Below are positions 33,057-45,199 of a DNA stretch of 64,000 nt, one piece after another. Within the stretch, counting starts at the first letter, position 1. Each line of letters starts with the position of its first letter. The DNA lies in the NCBI GenBank assembly GCA_905250025.1, contig CAJNOJ010000289.1:22748-86747 (forward strand), read 5' to 3'. The notes beneath the pieces are model-generated. The model ran no database searches, had not been told where the DNA came from, and was given only the letters and a program-made list of their open reading frames with translations. The translations under genes were made by a program, and so were the position numbers. This DNA comes from Adineta ricciae (taxonomy: Eukaryota > Rotifera > Eurotatoria > Adinetida > Adinetidae).

Positions 33057-34013
33057 TTATACATGAAGCAGACAACGTCGAAGTGCACAGTAGACTTTTT
33101 TGAATATAACACCGCATAGTTCGCGAAAAGTATTCGATGCTACTATGTATATCATTGACGTGATCGCTGCATACGTATAGAGTAAATACGTTCCCCAATA
33201 ATAGCACAAATAAATAATTTCTCGTTCACTATTTGTCGAACTACGTAAAACAGTGAGATAATAAAGAACAACTGGCATTGCTGTTCTCAACGAATTTAGA
33301 ATTATATAAATTAAAACTTGCAGAAACGATAAACGAATAAATTGAATTTCTCGTTTCTTTTGCGATTGTCTTTCCAAATGAGTTCGACCAGTTAGAATTG
33401 TTATTGGATTCACTCGACGACCAACATGACGTAAGTTCATCAAAGTTAAAATACTGAACCAAATCATAATAAACAACGCGCCCATTGCTGTAACAATATG
33501 ATAGATCGATGATAACACGAGGTAACCACGTGCACTGGCGCACACTGTACTTATTGATGAATAACCAGTAGCTGTATGAATGTTTACGAACACCCAAAAT
33601 GTGAAAGTGATCAGTACAGCCCATCGGGCTGTTCGACGTGAACTTTGTTTGCGAATCCAAGCATTCGGTGATGTGATCATCCAACGATTAATGCAAATTA
33701 AACAAAGAAAATTTCGGGAAAGAACAAGACGAAGAACATCGAGATAATTACTGATTTTACAGAGAATGTCCACGCGACCAAATACATTGTAGTTATTCAT
33801 TACAGCGATTATTCGAAACAAACATGGACAATTAAGCATCAAAAGATGAGAAAATGATAAACAAATAAAATAAAGTGAACAACTATTCGAACAGAGTTTG
33901 GATTGACAGAAAACAGCTATGTTGATGATGTTACCGAATACACCAATTACATATACAAATGGTAAATAATAGATCGATGGTTGAGTGGTGAAGACAGCAA
34001 TCAATGATGACAT
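33057..34013 (-). CDS. 7TM receptor 1 (h2)
   Basis: 318 aa, full-length allele of 21948-22904, starting MSSLIAVFTTQ. Substitutions are mostly conservative and all seven hydrophobic segments are kept. Unlike h1, no in-frame Met extension exists, which fixes the start. Confidence 0.82.
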   Translation of the reverse strand: MSSLIAVFTTQPSIYYLPFVYVIGVFGNIINIAVFCQSKLCSNSCSLYFICLSFSHLLMLNCPCLFRIIAVMNNYNVFGRVDILCKISNYLDVLRLVLSRNFLCLICINRWMITSPNAWIRKQSSRRTARWAVLITFTFWVFVNIHTATGYSSISTVCASARGYLVLSSIYHIVTAMGALFIMIWFSILTLMNLRHVGRRVNPITILTGRTHLERQSQKKREIQFIRLSFLQVLIYIILNSLRTAMPVVLYYLTVLRSSTNSEREIIYLCYYWGTYLLYTYAAITSMIYIVASNTFRELCGVIFKKVYCALRRCLLHV

Positions 34014-34438
34014 TGTGTCTTTGTTTTTACGTTATAACAGAGAAGATATATATATAAGAATCAATGATTATCAACAATTAAGTTGAGAAGAAGAAGAAAA
34101 ATGTATTCAAACAGAATAAAATTCGGTGAAAAAGTTCTATTAGTACAAGTCGATTGTCGTGATAGAAAGATTTATCTTTTATTCAGGAAAAAAATAAACT
34201 CATCTTGATCTGTCATGATCAACATTTATCATATATATTGAAAATAATTGATAATTAGCTTAAGAACAGATTAATTGTCACGAATTGTAAATGACATTGA
34301 ACTATTTTATTTGAAATATCAAGGACAAAAGCGTTCATTCCAGATCTTCAAAGATCAATCTTGATTGACATAAATCGAATAATTTCTTCTCAAATTGCAT
34401 GACTGTAAATATAAGTGAGAAGGCGGATGTAGTGATGG

Positions 34439-34960
34439 ATGATTGTGCTTATGTACAATCATCAAAATCAAGTTAAAGCAGTTGAATTTCGAAGCTTCTT
34501 CATATTCTTTCAAATGAAGAAACTTGACCTATATCTCTATTCTTCCGATGTAATTGGATACGAGAATACATCATTACGTTTGAATTACACTACTAATTCC
34601 GTACTGCCTGGAAACGATGTGAAAATATCCAATTCCTCAGCGTTGATATTCAAATGCGCAGTAGTAATTATCAGAAACTACATCGACCTTCTCTTTCATA
34701 TGTCCATACTCATACTGGCTGACAAAAGCAAATCCATCGTTGTAATGTTCAGTCGGATCAGCGATCAGAAATTTAGATAACACCACTTTTCGACAATGAA
34801 GATGAAACTAACAGAACAATCGTTTTTGAAAATGATCGGATTTCAGTCAGAATTACATTAACTGAGAAAAGTCTCGAATCTCAAAATACACGATCCTGTC
34901 GCTATTCGAGTCTATTGTATTCTTTATCAAAGTCAATCTAATTTACTTTCAGCAGCACAT
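34439..34960 (+). pseudogene. Ectodomain relic (h2)
   Basis: Allele of 23339-23815 with an extra segment near the start (QMKKLDLYLY). It keeps the stop between SDQKFR and the RISVRITLTEKSLES part. Confidence 0.4.
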
Positions 34961-35124
34961 GTAGTTTTCTACCGTTTCCATACTTCTTTTTCTCATACAG
35001 ACAACACTATGTAATTTCACGCCATGAATATTATATCAAACTAATCACATATATTTGTTTTCAAGCTTTAATTTGGATTTTAAAAAGCTATATTATTTGA
35101 ACGCTCATCAAATTTTATTCGAAC

Positions 35125-35960
35125 AAATTACTTTTCGATATGACTTGTAACGATGCTTGTTCTCTTGTTAAATTTTCGATCATGTCTGTTATAGTTTCAA
35201 TTGTTGGATCCTTTTTTCGCAATTCATCTACTAAATCTCTAATTTCTCAGAATGTAATAACAATACCAATTGTACGAAATGACATAGTCAAAGCATTTGT
35301 TGCTGCGTATGAACATGCTTTTGCAACGTTTGATGGCGTCTTTATTACTTGTATAATACTATTCATTTCTTCTGTTATCACATCACTGAACGATTTACCA
35401 AGTTGAAATGCTATACTAAGGCTCCCTTCCATACTGATGACTCTTGTCAATTTACTACCAGTTGAGCTAACTGATCGGGCTCCATTCACCATTGGTACAA
35501 GTGATTGAGTCTGTGCAGTAATTGCACCACCGTTAGTTGCCATCGCTTTCAATGTCGCTCAGGTAGCACTAGTTTCATCCACAGCATGATCTTTCTTTAA
35601 CAGTCGAACAATTGTCTTCACATTTTCTACTGTCTCGAATAAATTTTTAGCTATGTTATCATGCTTTTCAGTAAGAATTCAAAGTTTTTTGCTAAATTGA
35701 TTCAATCGAATAACTTTACCGATAGTAGTTTCAGTATTAATAACTGTCTCAGAAGTAGTTAATGCCAAACCCCCTATAGTCAATGTAAGTGACATACCAT
35801 CTATGAATGTCGCTAAAAAAATTCCAGATAAACTTACAATATTGCTAACTGCATTAGTTGAGACGCCAGCACTTCTCCTAATTAACACACCTTTGTGAAC
35901 CTTCTTAGCTTTTTTCAATAATGCATTGAGTTCATCAATGATCTCCTTGTCAGTTTTAAT
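35125..35960 (-). pseudogene. ApoL-like pseudogene (h2)
   Basis: Better preserved than h1: KKAKKVHKGVLIRRSAG, SNIVSLSGIFLATFIDG, SLTLTIGGLALTTSETVI, TTIGKVIRLNQFSKKL, then TGA, a charged helix (EKHDNIAKNLFETVENVK), a second TGA, and MATNGGAITAQTQS onward. Both TGA codons are shared with h1 and are one transition away from CGA. The region before DKEIIDEL also lacks an evident start. Confidence 0.55.
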
Positions 35961-36324
35961 TAACTGTTAAAAACATATTTTTGTAATCAGCCTGCGTAGG
36001 ACATTTTCAATGCTAAAAAAGGATAAGATCAATATCATGTGTATATAAAATACGCAAACTGTATCAATCAAATAAAGCCATATTCTGGATCTCAGTAGTT
36101 CCTTTATAATCGTCTTTCTCTCTTCCTCTGCAGAAGACGACAAGTGAAATAAAAGGATTACACCAAATATTTATATATAGTTTATTATCTTATCATATAC
36201 TATTGATATCGTCGGTGAGAATATGGGCTACTAGATAACAGTCTTGTTTTCGTCTTCACCCACACCCATCTTATTATATAGGGCAATCGAATCAATTTAG
36301 TTTATTTTTGATCTTTCCAAACAT

Positions 36325-37272
36325 CTACTGATTTCTTTGTTGTCCGATCTTCACTTTTTCCATCTTCAATGTTTCAATGCCAATACGTCCAACTGGTCGT
36401 TGAAAACACAGAACTTTGACGAGTTTTGTTCGAAGCTCGGGTAACGACAAAGCACAAACAAAAGGAAAAAGTGGTAACAAAAAGTAAACTAAAAATAGTG
36501 TGTATACATGAAAATCAAAGAGCATCGAAGATGTCACGCCAAGGAAATGCAGAAGGGTACCCATTGATAGAGGAAACAGAAATGAAAGATAAAGAAATGA
36601 AATTGCCAACAATTGAATAGCCATCTTTCGATACTTGCGCCACTGAATTGCTTGTTGAACATGACGTCTTCGCCATACAACACGCAACAGCAAGGCAATA
36701 CTAAATAGAATTATTGCGAAAACGGGAACCAGTTGGTGGGCGATCGTATCGTATAGACTTAACACGTCTATATCATATAAGCATGACGTTGTACACACTG
36801 CAGTGTAATCGATAAAGGGATTCTCGCAAGGTGGGAAGAAGTCCAGGACCATGTTAAAGATCAAGTTATAGAGAAGAAGGATAATTATTGGGAGATAATG
36901 AACAAAGAAGCGTCTCATTGGTGTTGATACCCATCTTTCATGAAAGATCAAAATATGTCTTTCGATAGTTGCCCACGCAAAAAGTATTGTATGTGTAAGA
37001 AATAATCCCCAGTCAATAAATGTCCATATTTCACAGAAGATCATCGATCTTCCTTCCCACACACCATCATTGTAATAGAAATAGATCATCCATGGATATG
37101 TTGTTAGTTCAGTAATGAGATTGATGATCAGAATAATGATAATGATATGATTATTGAGAGCATGACGAAGTGTTCGATCAAAAAGAAGGTTGTAGAGAAC
37201 AAAGATGAGACAGAAGAATGAAAGAATGAGCGAGAGAAGTATTGACCAGAACCAAACTGCATTGGATATCAT
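36325..37272 (-). CDS. 7TM receptor 2 (h2)
   Basis: 315 aa, allele of 25094-26041, tail KMEKVKIGQQRNQ. ERH motif and basic third loop present. Upstream of MISNAV an extra A breaks the extended frame seen in h1. Confidence 0.82.
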   Translation of the reverse strand: MISNAVWFWSILLSLILSFFCLIFVLYNLLFDRTLRHALNNHIIIIILIINLITELTTYPWMIYFYYNDGVWEGRSMIFCEIWTFIDWGLFLTHTILFAWATIERHILIFHERWVSTPMRRFFVHYLPIIILLLYNLIFNMVLDFFPPCENPFIDYTAVCTTSCLYDIDVLSLYDTIAHQLVPVFAIILFSIALLLRVVWRRRHVQQAIQWRKYRKMAIQLLAISFLYLSFLFPLSMGTLLHFLGVTSSMLFDFHVYTLFLVYFLLPLFPFVCALSLPELRTKLVKVLCFQRPVGRIGIETLKMEKVKIGQQRNQ

Positions 37273-37862
37273 ATTTTTTGTAGTTATGAGAGTGTTGTGT
37301 TGTTCTTGTGTTGATGAAATTTGAGAGTAAGTGTGAAGAGAAAAGTTTTATCTGATTTTCCACATGGTTTCAGCATGTATGTCAGCGGTTTTTTCCTTTG
37401 ATTTGGCTTTGAATATTATAATTAAAATGGAACGGTAGTAATTAAAAATAATTGAAAGTGCCGAATGGAAATGTCAAAAATGTGTTCTTTAGAAAGATTT
37501 TATTTGCATAGATATCGTTCATAGAGAATTTCTGACTGGACTAAAAGTAATGATGTGTGATCCAATGCATATTAGTGAGTGTAGAAGTGAAAGAAAACCA
37601 TTCAGTTTCCCAAAATGTATAGCTACTCATTTTCTTTTCGAGACAAAGAATAAAAACAAAACGCGAAAGGTATTTTCTTTCCATGAAATCAAATCATATC
37701 ATATAATTAAAATGAGAACTGAAGGATGACGGTTGCGTTTTCAAGAGTGGCATCCACATCCTCACTCTCATACCCAACATTTTTTTAGGATACCTCAAAG
37801 CATTATCTGGTAAAGAAAATGACCCACAAAAAATACTACTATGGAAGAAAGAACGCTACAAA

Positions 37863-40518
37863 GATAAGATTTGTTATTGACAACAGCGGGACATAAAAGG
37901 CGTAATTGTATGCATTTCTTTGTTGAATATGTCGTTCTTTCTATGTTTGCTCTGTTGCTGTTGATTTTAACAGCATCATGCACACAATTCGTGCTCATTG
38001 GTGATGTTTTTCAACGACCTAATTGTGAAACGATTACAAATGATTCCAATGTATATTGCGCTGTTACCGTTACATATGGATCTAACAATCGTGAAAGATT
38101 GCATTTATTTTATGTCACACCACTTGTTGAACAGAGATTCGAGATATCGCCACGGAAAGAAGAGTTCTTACTCGATCGGTTTATCACGATTGTCTTGACT
38201 GTGATATATTTCTAGAACGTTCGGCAGATACGGTTGAAACGATGTTATCAGATCAATTCATCAGCTATTTTTCAATAATGATGATCGTCAAATAAACAAG
38301 ACAATCGAATGTCATGGTCCAAAAAAAGAATGCTTAAGTTGTCGAATTCAAATTCTAGATAGTTATGAAATAACTCACTCCTGTCAAACCAAAACTGAAT
38401 GGATCTCAATCGGAGTTACATTGAAAGAGAAAGCCGTTGAATGGGAATCGATTATGAACAGAAATCGAGCTTTCGAAAGTTTAGATCTTCAATATGCACG
38501 ATCATATTGCAATACTGTTGAAATGGCCAATTCAATTGTTGCTATTCTTGCACAATTCAATCGTTCTCAACATCATTATGATATATCTTCATTCGCATCC
38601 TCATCAGACTTTTTCTATTACAGATGAAATCATACATGTTTCTATACAACAGTCAATAGAATTAAAAATTCACTGTAAATCTCTATGCTTTAATGTCTAA
38701 TATTTTCTCTTTGCTAACTTCAAAATGGTTGTCATCAAAGTTTGTTCACACTGTGAAAGAAAATATTGGAATTTCGTTTTTTTCATGTTGTCAGCTGAAA
38801 ATATCTTTTGTTCTGGATATCCAAAAAGTCAGTACTTCCGACTCTCTTCGCACTAAAACTTTTCAAATATCAATCGAAAATTCTGTACAGACTTTTATCT
38901 TGATAACGTGTGAAAATGAGAATAATTCATCAAACATCCATTAAAGTGATTTTAATACTTGAATCTGAATCCCATAAATGTGTATATTGACTTTTCATGA
39001 ATATATAGAGCGCATTTTTCTCAATCATTAACAGATATGTAATAAGAATAACAAGTCAGACATTTCCGACACGTCAATTATTTGTATCAATATTCTCGTA
39101 AAAATTTAGTTGAAACGTTTGAGTATTTATTCCGTTATACAGGAAGCAAAGCCTCAGTGACCATTTTTCGATGCTCAGTCTCTTCACAATGATATATTTC
39201 AGTGAAAATAAGACGATTTTGAATCAGAAACATCATTTTTGGTTTGAATGGATCCAATTATTGACTACGATTTGCATTCCAGTCCTTGAAATAATCTATG
39301 CAATCACTATGAATGGAAGTAATTCACCCATAGCTGTAGCTAAGCGTGAGAAAGACATAAGTATGGCTGAGCAAAATCGGGACAAAGATAGTGAAATAGC
39401 ATTGGATCACCAATGACAAACTATTCTTAATGAATATGAAATTTTTCTTTCCCGATTACTTCTAAATAATGGATTGTTACTAAGTAAAAGTTTAGCAACG
39501 AGAACCATATCGGAAGATCTATGACACTCGCGGCAATGATTCAATAGGATCCGAGAAGAAAAAGCTTTTTGCTTCGATCTCTGGATGACAGCAATTTCAT
39601 TAACCTAAAACCAAAGAGCAAAGTATCTTGGTTCTTGAACGAGTTGACAGAACACTCGTTTTTCCACAAAAATCTTGCAAAAAGATGAGTGTACACAAGA
39701 AAATGTCATGAATTGTTCTTATGTGTATTTAATCGGCACTATTCTAAGAAATGCTTCATTTCGTCATATCCGATTGAATTGTACCATCTTTAAACGAGTA
39801 CGTATGAATTCGATTGATTCCAGTTTCAGCTTCATTTCTTTACCTAATGTGTTGTTTCAACATTTACCGAAAGCACCTCATGCATTTCTGCGAGACTTCA
39901 TTGGAAAACGCTACTCTACATCAGGCAGCCTTCTTTCATGTCGATTTCAGATGGATCAATCTCATTTCAGCCAATCTATCTTTATTCATCTGTAGCGATT
40001 CTTCATTTCCTTCCACAATATTCGTTCGAGCAGAGAAAAGCTTCGTTACTTTCAAGTGCTTTTTAAATTGTCAATCGCGAACTAGTTTCATGAACATTAG
40101 ATTCCTACATACCATAGCCCATAGAATTCAATCTCGACAAGCGGATTTTGATAATTTCGAATGATTCAAAATGAATACACGTCGAATCTGTTTGGACGAA
40201 TGCTTTGTGCAAAAAGTCGTACTCATAAAAAGCCCTTTTGTTAAAGGAAATTTCAAAGACATGTCATTTACCGATTCACAACTATTTCGCATAGATTTGC
40301 GCCCCAGGAAATTACACAATGTTACTTTTCGAAGTACTCAAATCAAAGAAGCCAGTTTCAGTTCGATCACATGTCACTCGTCTGATTTTCAAAATACCAC
40401 ATTTCATGACGCGAATTTCCTCAATTCCAATATGCTCATCAAGCAACCACAACCGTTTGTCCAGTTTACTGGATTGATTGCGGCCAATGGAACTCGTGTC
40501 AACAAAAATAATCAATAA
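37863..40518 (+). pseudogene. Pentapeptide-repeat membrane protein, decayed (h2)
   Basis: Longer than h1: it keeps the ectodomain segment ERLHLFYVTPLVEQRFEISP and further ectodomain pieces around 38690-38940, then the membrane helix (FWFEWIQLLTTICIPVLEIIY), a TGA after ALDHQ, and pentapeptide repeats (ASFRHIRLNCTIFKRVRMNS; DFQNTTFHDANFLNSNM) ending NGTRVNKNNQ. Frame breaks occur near 38150, 39416, 39510 and 39960. Confidence 0.6.
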
Positions 40519-40661
40519 TCATCATAGATCAATGAACTATATTTTCAAATAAACACTGAAATCGAATAAACTACATCAAATTAAAGAAAGCGATTCGACT
40601 TGTTAGACAGATCAACAAATTCAATTTCGCTTGTACTTAACCTTTTAACACAACACAACAC

Positions 40662-41609
40662 CTACTGTTTTCGTCCTCGTTTGCTAACAAAAGCCTCAAC
40701 TGGTAATGTTGCAGGAGCAACACGTTGAGCGAGTCGACTTAACCACAAAACTTTAGCGAGCTTTTTTCTTAGCTCAGGTAAAGACACAGCACAAACAAAA
40801 GGAAAAAGTGGTAACAAAAAGTAAACTAAAAATAGTGTGTATAGATGATAATCAAAGAGAATCGGAGACGTCACACCAACATAGAAGAGAAGAGAACCCA
40901 TTGATAGAGGAAACAGAAATGAAAGATAAAGAAATGAAATTGACAATAATTGAATAGTCATCTTTCGATACTTGCGCCACTGAATTGCTTGTTGAACATG
41001 ACGTCTTTGCCATACAACACGTAACAGCAAAGTGATACTAAATAGAATTATTGTAAAAATGGGAACCAGTTGGTGGGCGATCGTGTCGTACACCCTTACT
41101 ACATCTATATCATATAAACATGACGCTGTACACACTGCAATGTAATCGATAAACGAATTCTCGCAAGGTGGGAAGAAATCCAGGACTATGTTAAAGATCA
41201 AGTTATAGAGAAGAAGGATAATTATTGGGAGATAATGAACAAAGAAGCGTCTCATTGGTGTTGATACCCATCTTTCATGAAAGATCAAAATATGTCTTTC
41301 GATAGTTGCCCACGCAAAAAGTATTGTATGTGTAAGAAATAATCCCCAGTCAATAAATGTCCATATTTCACAGAAGATCATCGATCTTCCTTCCCATACA
41401 CCATCATTGTAATAGAAATAGATCATCCATGGATATGTTGTTAGTTCAGTAATGAGATTGATGATCAGAATAATGATAATGATATGATTATTGAGAGCAT
41501 GACGAAGTGTTCGATCAAAAAGAAGGTTGTAGAGAACAAAGATGAGACAGAAGAATGAAAGAATGAGCGAGAGAAGTATTGACCAGAACCAAACTGCATT
41601 GGATATCAT
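40662..41609 (-). CDS. 7TM receptor 3 (h2, first tandem copy)
   Basis: 315 aa, intact: MISNAVWFWSILLSL, IERHILIFHERWVS, basic loop with RHVQQAIQWRKYRKM, tail PATLPVEAFVSKRGRKQ. It lies 144 nt downstream of the pentapeptide pseudogene end, in opposite orientation. Its 5' flank is interrupted by the insertion at 41899. Confidence 0.83.
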   Translation of the reverse strand: MISNAVWFWSILLSLILSFFCLIFVLYNLLFDRTLRHALNNHIIIIILIINLITELTTYPWMIYFYYNDGVWEGRSMIFCEIWTFIDWGLFLTHTILFAWATIERHILIFHERWVSTPMRRFFVHYLPIIILLLYNLIFNIVLDFFPPCENSFIDYIAVCTASCLYDIDVVRVYDTIAHQLVPIFTIILFSITLLLRVVWQRRHVQQAIQWRKYRKMTIQLLSISFLYLSFLFPLSMGSLLFYVGVTSPILFDYHLYTLFLVYFLLPLFPFVCAVSLPELRKKLAKVLWLSRLAQRVAPATLPVEAFVSKRGRKQ

Positions 41610-41898
41610 AGTTTTTGTAGTTATGAGAGTGTTGTGTTGTTCTTGTGTTGATGAAATTTGAGAGTAAGTACGAAGAGAAAAGTTTTATCTGATTTTCCAC
41701 ATGGTTTCAGCATGTACGTCAGCGGTTTGTCCTTTGATATGGCTTTTAATATCATAATTAAAATGAAACGGTGGCAATTGAAGATAATTGAAAGTGCCGA
41801 ATGGAAATGTCAAAAGTATGTTTTTTAGGAAGATTTTATTTGCATAGACATCGTTCATAGAGAATTTCTGACTGGACTAAAAATAACGGTGTGTGACC

Positions 41899-43763
41899 AA
41901 AGTGGAAAAAGGGAAACTTCATTTACTTCAAACTCTGTGTGATGTCAAATGCGATACTAGCGAAGTAGAGGAAATAATAAAAAAGTACTAGTCGTGAATC
42001 AGAGTGTGAGACTGAATTCTTTATTTAATGATAACTTTTGTTCGTTTAGACGATATTTTTCTGTTTTTTTTTCTACGTATATGTACATCAACAATCGGAA
42101 GATAATCTTTGTAGTCGTAATTACATAACAACTTTTGTTTTTTTGATGAAATTAATCAGTAAACTGTCATTTGAATCATGAGAAACGTTCTATGTGTATA
42201 GCCAGAAAGAAAAAGTCCATATCAACGGTTATCTGACAATAATTATACTCTGAATATTTTGTTTATTTTATAAGTGTACAGATTAGGTTGATCATATAAC
42301 ATTTCAATGAAAATCAACATATTAAAGTTGAAACCGACTGCTGATACGAAATGTTGTCTCACAATTACATACGATAGGAACTATTTATATAATCAACTAC
42401 CTTTTCATTAGAAGTCTCGTCACATCAGGCTAAGAACGGTACTTATTTCATATCTCATTACATATTTTGCTTGAAAACACCGGATTGCTGTTGAAGCTTG
42501 GAGAAAAAACTGATAGATGAGTACATTCTCACAGTGTATCTAACCACAGTCAATAAGAAGAATCGCAACCCAGGATGATGGTGCCTAGAAGCAGGATTCC
42601 TGTTATTTCCGGTGAATACCTGCAGGATATCTATGATTTCCGCGTTAAATACTATGGGAAAATGTCTGAAATTATACTGACGAGAACAGTGATCGTAGCC
42701 GACTATCAATTATGACAGGTTCTTTTCGGTTCCCAAGGAGATCGGATAAATTCGTTGACAGGATTGTTTGGCCTGGGAAATACTCGTCATTGATACCCAG
42801 AATGGCGAGGGTGACGATGAAGGAGAAGATGCGTTTGGTTCTGTTGAAGAAGGGAATGACAATGACTACTATTCATCTGATGATGATGATCCAACAACGA
42901 TTATTGCTTTTGAAAATTTACAGGAAACATCCTACTCAGGTACATAATGTAGAAAAAGCATTCTACAAAGTTTGCGGTTTATGATCATTTAATTTTTTGC
43001 GCATCTTGTCAATGCTCCGAAATATCCAGACTCTCTTCCTATGTACAATATAAGGTGTTCGATATGCTGGGTTATCCGATTCACACTTATGTTTTACGAC
43101 CATATCACACGAATCGACAAATGACGTTGCGAAATTTGCTGAAAGCGTATTTTGCATTGAACGGTCAGACCTTTTAAGTTCCTAGATATCCATTGAAACC
43201 GATGTTTTGATACAGAAAGAGATAATGAAAATAGCGCGTTCAGACAAAGGAAGAACTAAAAAATCTATTTCCAGTCAAACAATGGATACTTGTTTACTAT
43301 ATATGACATTCTAACTCATTTTTTCCACTTTCTTCTAGGATTTTGACTATTAACGCTTTGAAGGCCCGCTGATTTTCTTTTGAAACTCGTAACGCATCAA
43401 ATATAACAAAATTAGAATGTCCAGTTAAGTCTGAATACATTTATTTCGCAAGGAGCACATTTCACAAGCGCAGATTTGCTGCGTTGAACATGATCTTATG
43501 CCTATAGAAGGACACTAGATATTGAATCTATTTATATTTACTTATTTTTGAAGCAATTAGTAGAATCGCACATATGCGTCGCTGGTCATCAAAAGGTTAA
43601 CATCAATTCCATCGAAAGACGCACGCAAATACTTCACTATTTATATTCCTAACCGAAACGCTGCTTCTTTACAAAGCGGCTGCAGTGTGGTATTTCCAGA
43701 AGAAATATTGACGAAATACAATGAAGTACTTGAAATCTGAAGTCCCGCTTTTCACCTCTGTCA
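41899..43763. mobile_element. 1.9 kb insertion, probable DNA-transposon remnant (h2 only)
   Basis: The 5' flank of the 7TM copy matches its paralogues (26310, 37536) up to 41898 and resumes at 43764. The flanks show a 7-bp direct repeat with one mismatch (TGTGACC/TGTGATC). The ends are imperfectly inverted: GTGGAAAAAGGGAAACTTCA on the left, and the complement of the right end reads GGTGAAAAGCGGGACTTCA. Inside, a plus-strand stretch at about 42770-42940 encodes a very acidic segment (GEGDDEGEDAFGSVEEG, YYSSDDDDPTT), but no transposase core was recognised and no long ORF survives. Element class undetermined. Confidence 0.45.
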
Positions 43764-44166
43764 TGTGATCCAGTGCATATTAGTGAGCGCGGAAGCGAAA
43801 GAAAACCACTCAATTACTCGAAAAACTACCTACTTATTTTATTTTCAGAGAAAGAGTAAAAACAAAACGCAAAAGGTATTTTTCTTCTGTGAAATCAAGT
43901 AATATAGAATGAGAAGTTGAGGATGATCGTTACATTCACAAGAACACCACTCTCACAACACATTGTCGAGTTTACTGGGTCGATTGCGGCCAATGGAACT
44001 CGTGTCAACAAAAATAATCAATAATCATCATAGATCAATGAACTATATTTTCAAATAAACACTGAAATCGAATAAACTACATCAAATTAAAGAAAGCGAT
44101 TCGACTTGTTAGACAGATCAACAAATCAATTTCGCTTGTACTTAACCTTTTAACACAACACAACAC

Positions 44167-45114
44167 CTACCGATTTCGTCCTCGTTTGCTAACAAAAGCC
44201 TCAACTGGTAATGTTGCAGGAGCAACACGTTGAGAGAGTCGACTTAATCGCAAAACTTTAGCGAGCTTTTTTCTTAGCTCAGGTAAAGACACAGCACAAA
44301 CAAAAGGAAAAAGTGGTAACAAAAAGTAAACTAAAAATAGTGTGTATAGATGATAATCAAAGAGAATCGGAGACGTCACACCAACATAGAAGAGAAGAGA
44401 ACCCATTGATAGAGGAAACAGAAATGAAAGATAAAGAAATGAAATTGACAATAATTGAATAGTCATCTTTCGATACTTGCGCCACTGAATTGTTTGTTGA
44501 ACATGACGTCTTCGCCATACAACACGTAACAGCAAGGCAATACTGAACAGAATTATTGTAAAAATAGGAGCCAGTTGGTGGACTATCGTGTCGTACACCC
44601 TTACTACATCTATATCATATAAACATGACGCTGTACACACTGCAATGTAATCGATAAAGGGATTCTCACAAGGAGGGAAGAAGTCCAGGACCATGTTAAA
44701 GATCAAGTTATAGAGAAGAAGGATAATTATTGGGAGATAATGAACAAAGAAGCGTCTCATTGGTGTTGACACCCATCTTTCATGAAAGATCAAAATATGT
44801 CTTTCGATAGTTGCCCACGCAAAAAGTATTGTATGTGTAAGAAATAATCCCCAGTCAATAAATGTCCATATTTCACAGAAGATCATCGATCTTCCTTCCC
44901 ATACACCATCATTGTAATAGAAATAGATCATCCATGGATATGTTGTTAGTTCAGTGATGAGATTGATGATCAGAATAATGATAATGATATGATTATTGAG
45001 AGCATGACGAAGTGTTCGATCAAAAAGAAGGTTGTAGAGAACAAAGATGAGACAGAAGAATGAAAGAATGAGCGAGAGAAGTATTGACCAGAACCAAACT
45101 GCATTGGATATCAT
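44167..45114 (-). CDS. 7TM receptor 4 (h2, second tandem copy)
   Basis: 315 aa, intact, nearly identical to 40662-41609 (tail PVEAFVSKRGRNR). The duplicated block runs from about 43965 to 45200 and matches about 40457 to 41700, including the last bases of the pentapeptide gene (AACTCGTGTCAAC). h1 has one copy where h2 has two. Confidence 0.83.
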   Translation of the reverse strand: MISNAVWFWSILLSLILSFFCLIFVLYNLLFDRTLRHALNNHIIIIILIINLITELTTYPWMIYFYYNDGVWEGRSMIFCEIWTFIDWGLFLTHTILFAWATIERHILIFHERWVSTPMRRFFVHYLPIIILLLYNLIFNMVLDFFPPCENPFIDYIAVCTASCLYDIDVVRVYDTIVHQLAPIFTIILFSIALLLRVVWRRRHVQQTIQWRKYRKMTIQLLSISFLYLSFLFPLSMGSLLFYVGVTSPILFDYHLYTLFLVYFLLPLFPFVCAVSLPELRKKLAKVLRLSRLSQRVAPATLPVEAFVSKRGRNR

Positions 45115-45199
45115 AGTTTTTGTAGTTATGAGAGTGTTGTGTTGTTCTTGTGTTGATGAAATTTGAGAGTAAGTACGAAGAGAAAAGTTTTATCTGATT

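Noticed and set aside
35125..35960. Selenoprotein reading of the TGA codons in the ApoL-like gene
   Set aside because: The codons replace probable Arg (CGA), other lesions occur in h1, and no stem-loop near the 3' end was evident; simple decay is more likely.
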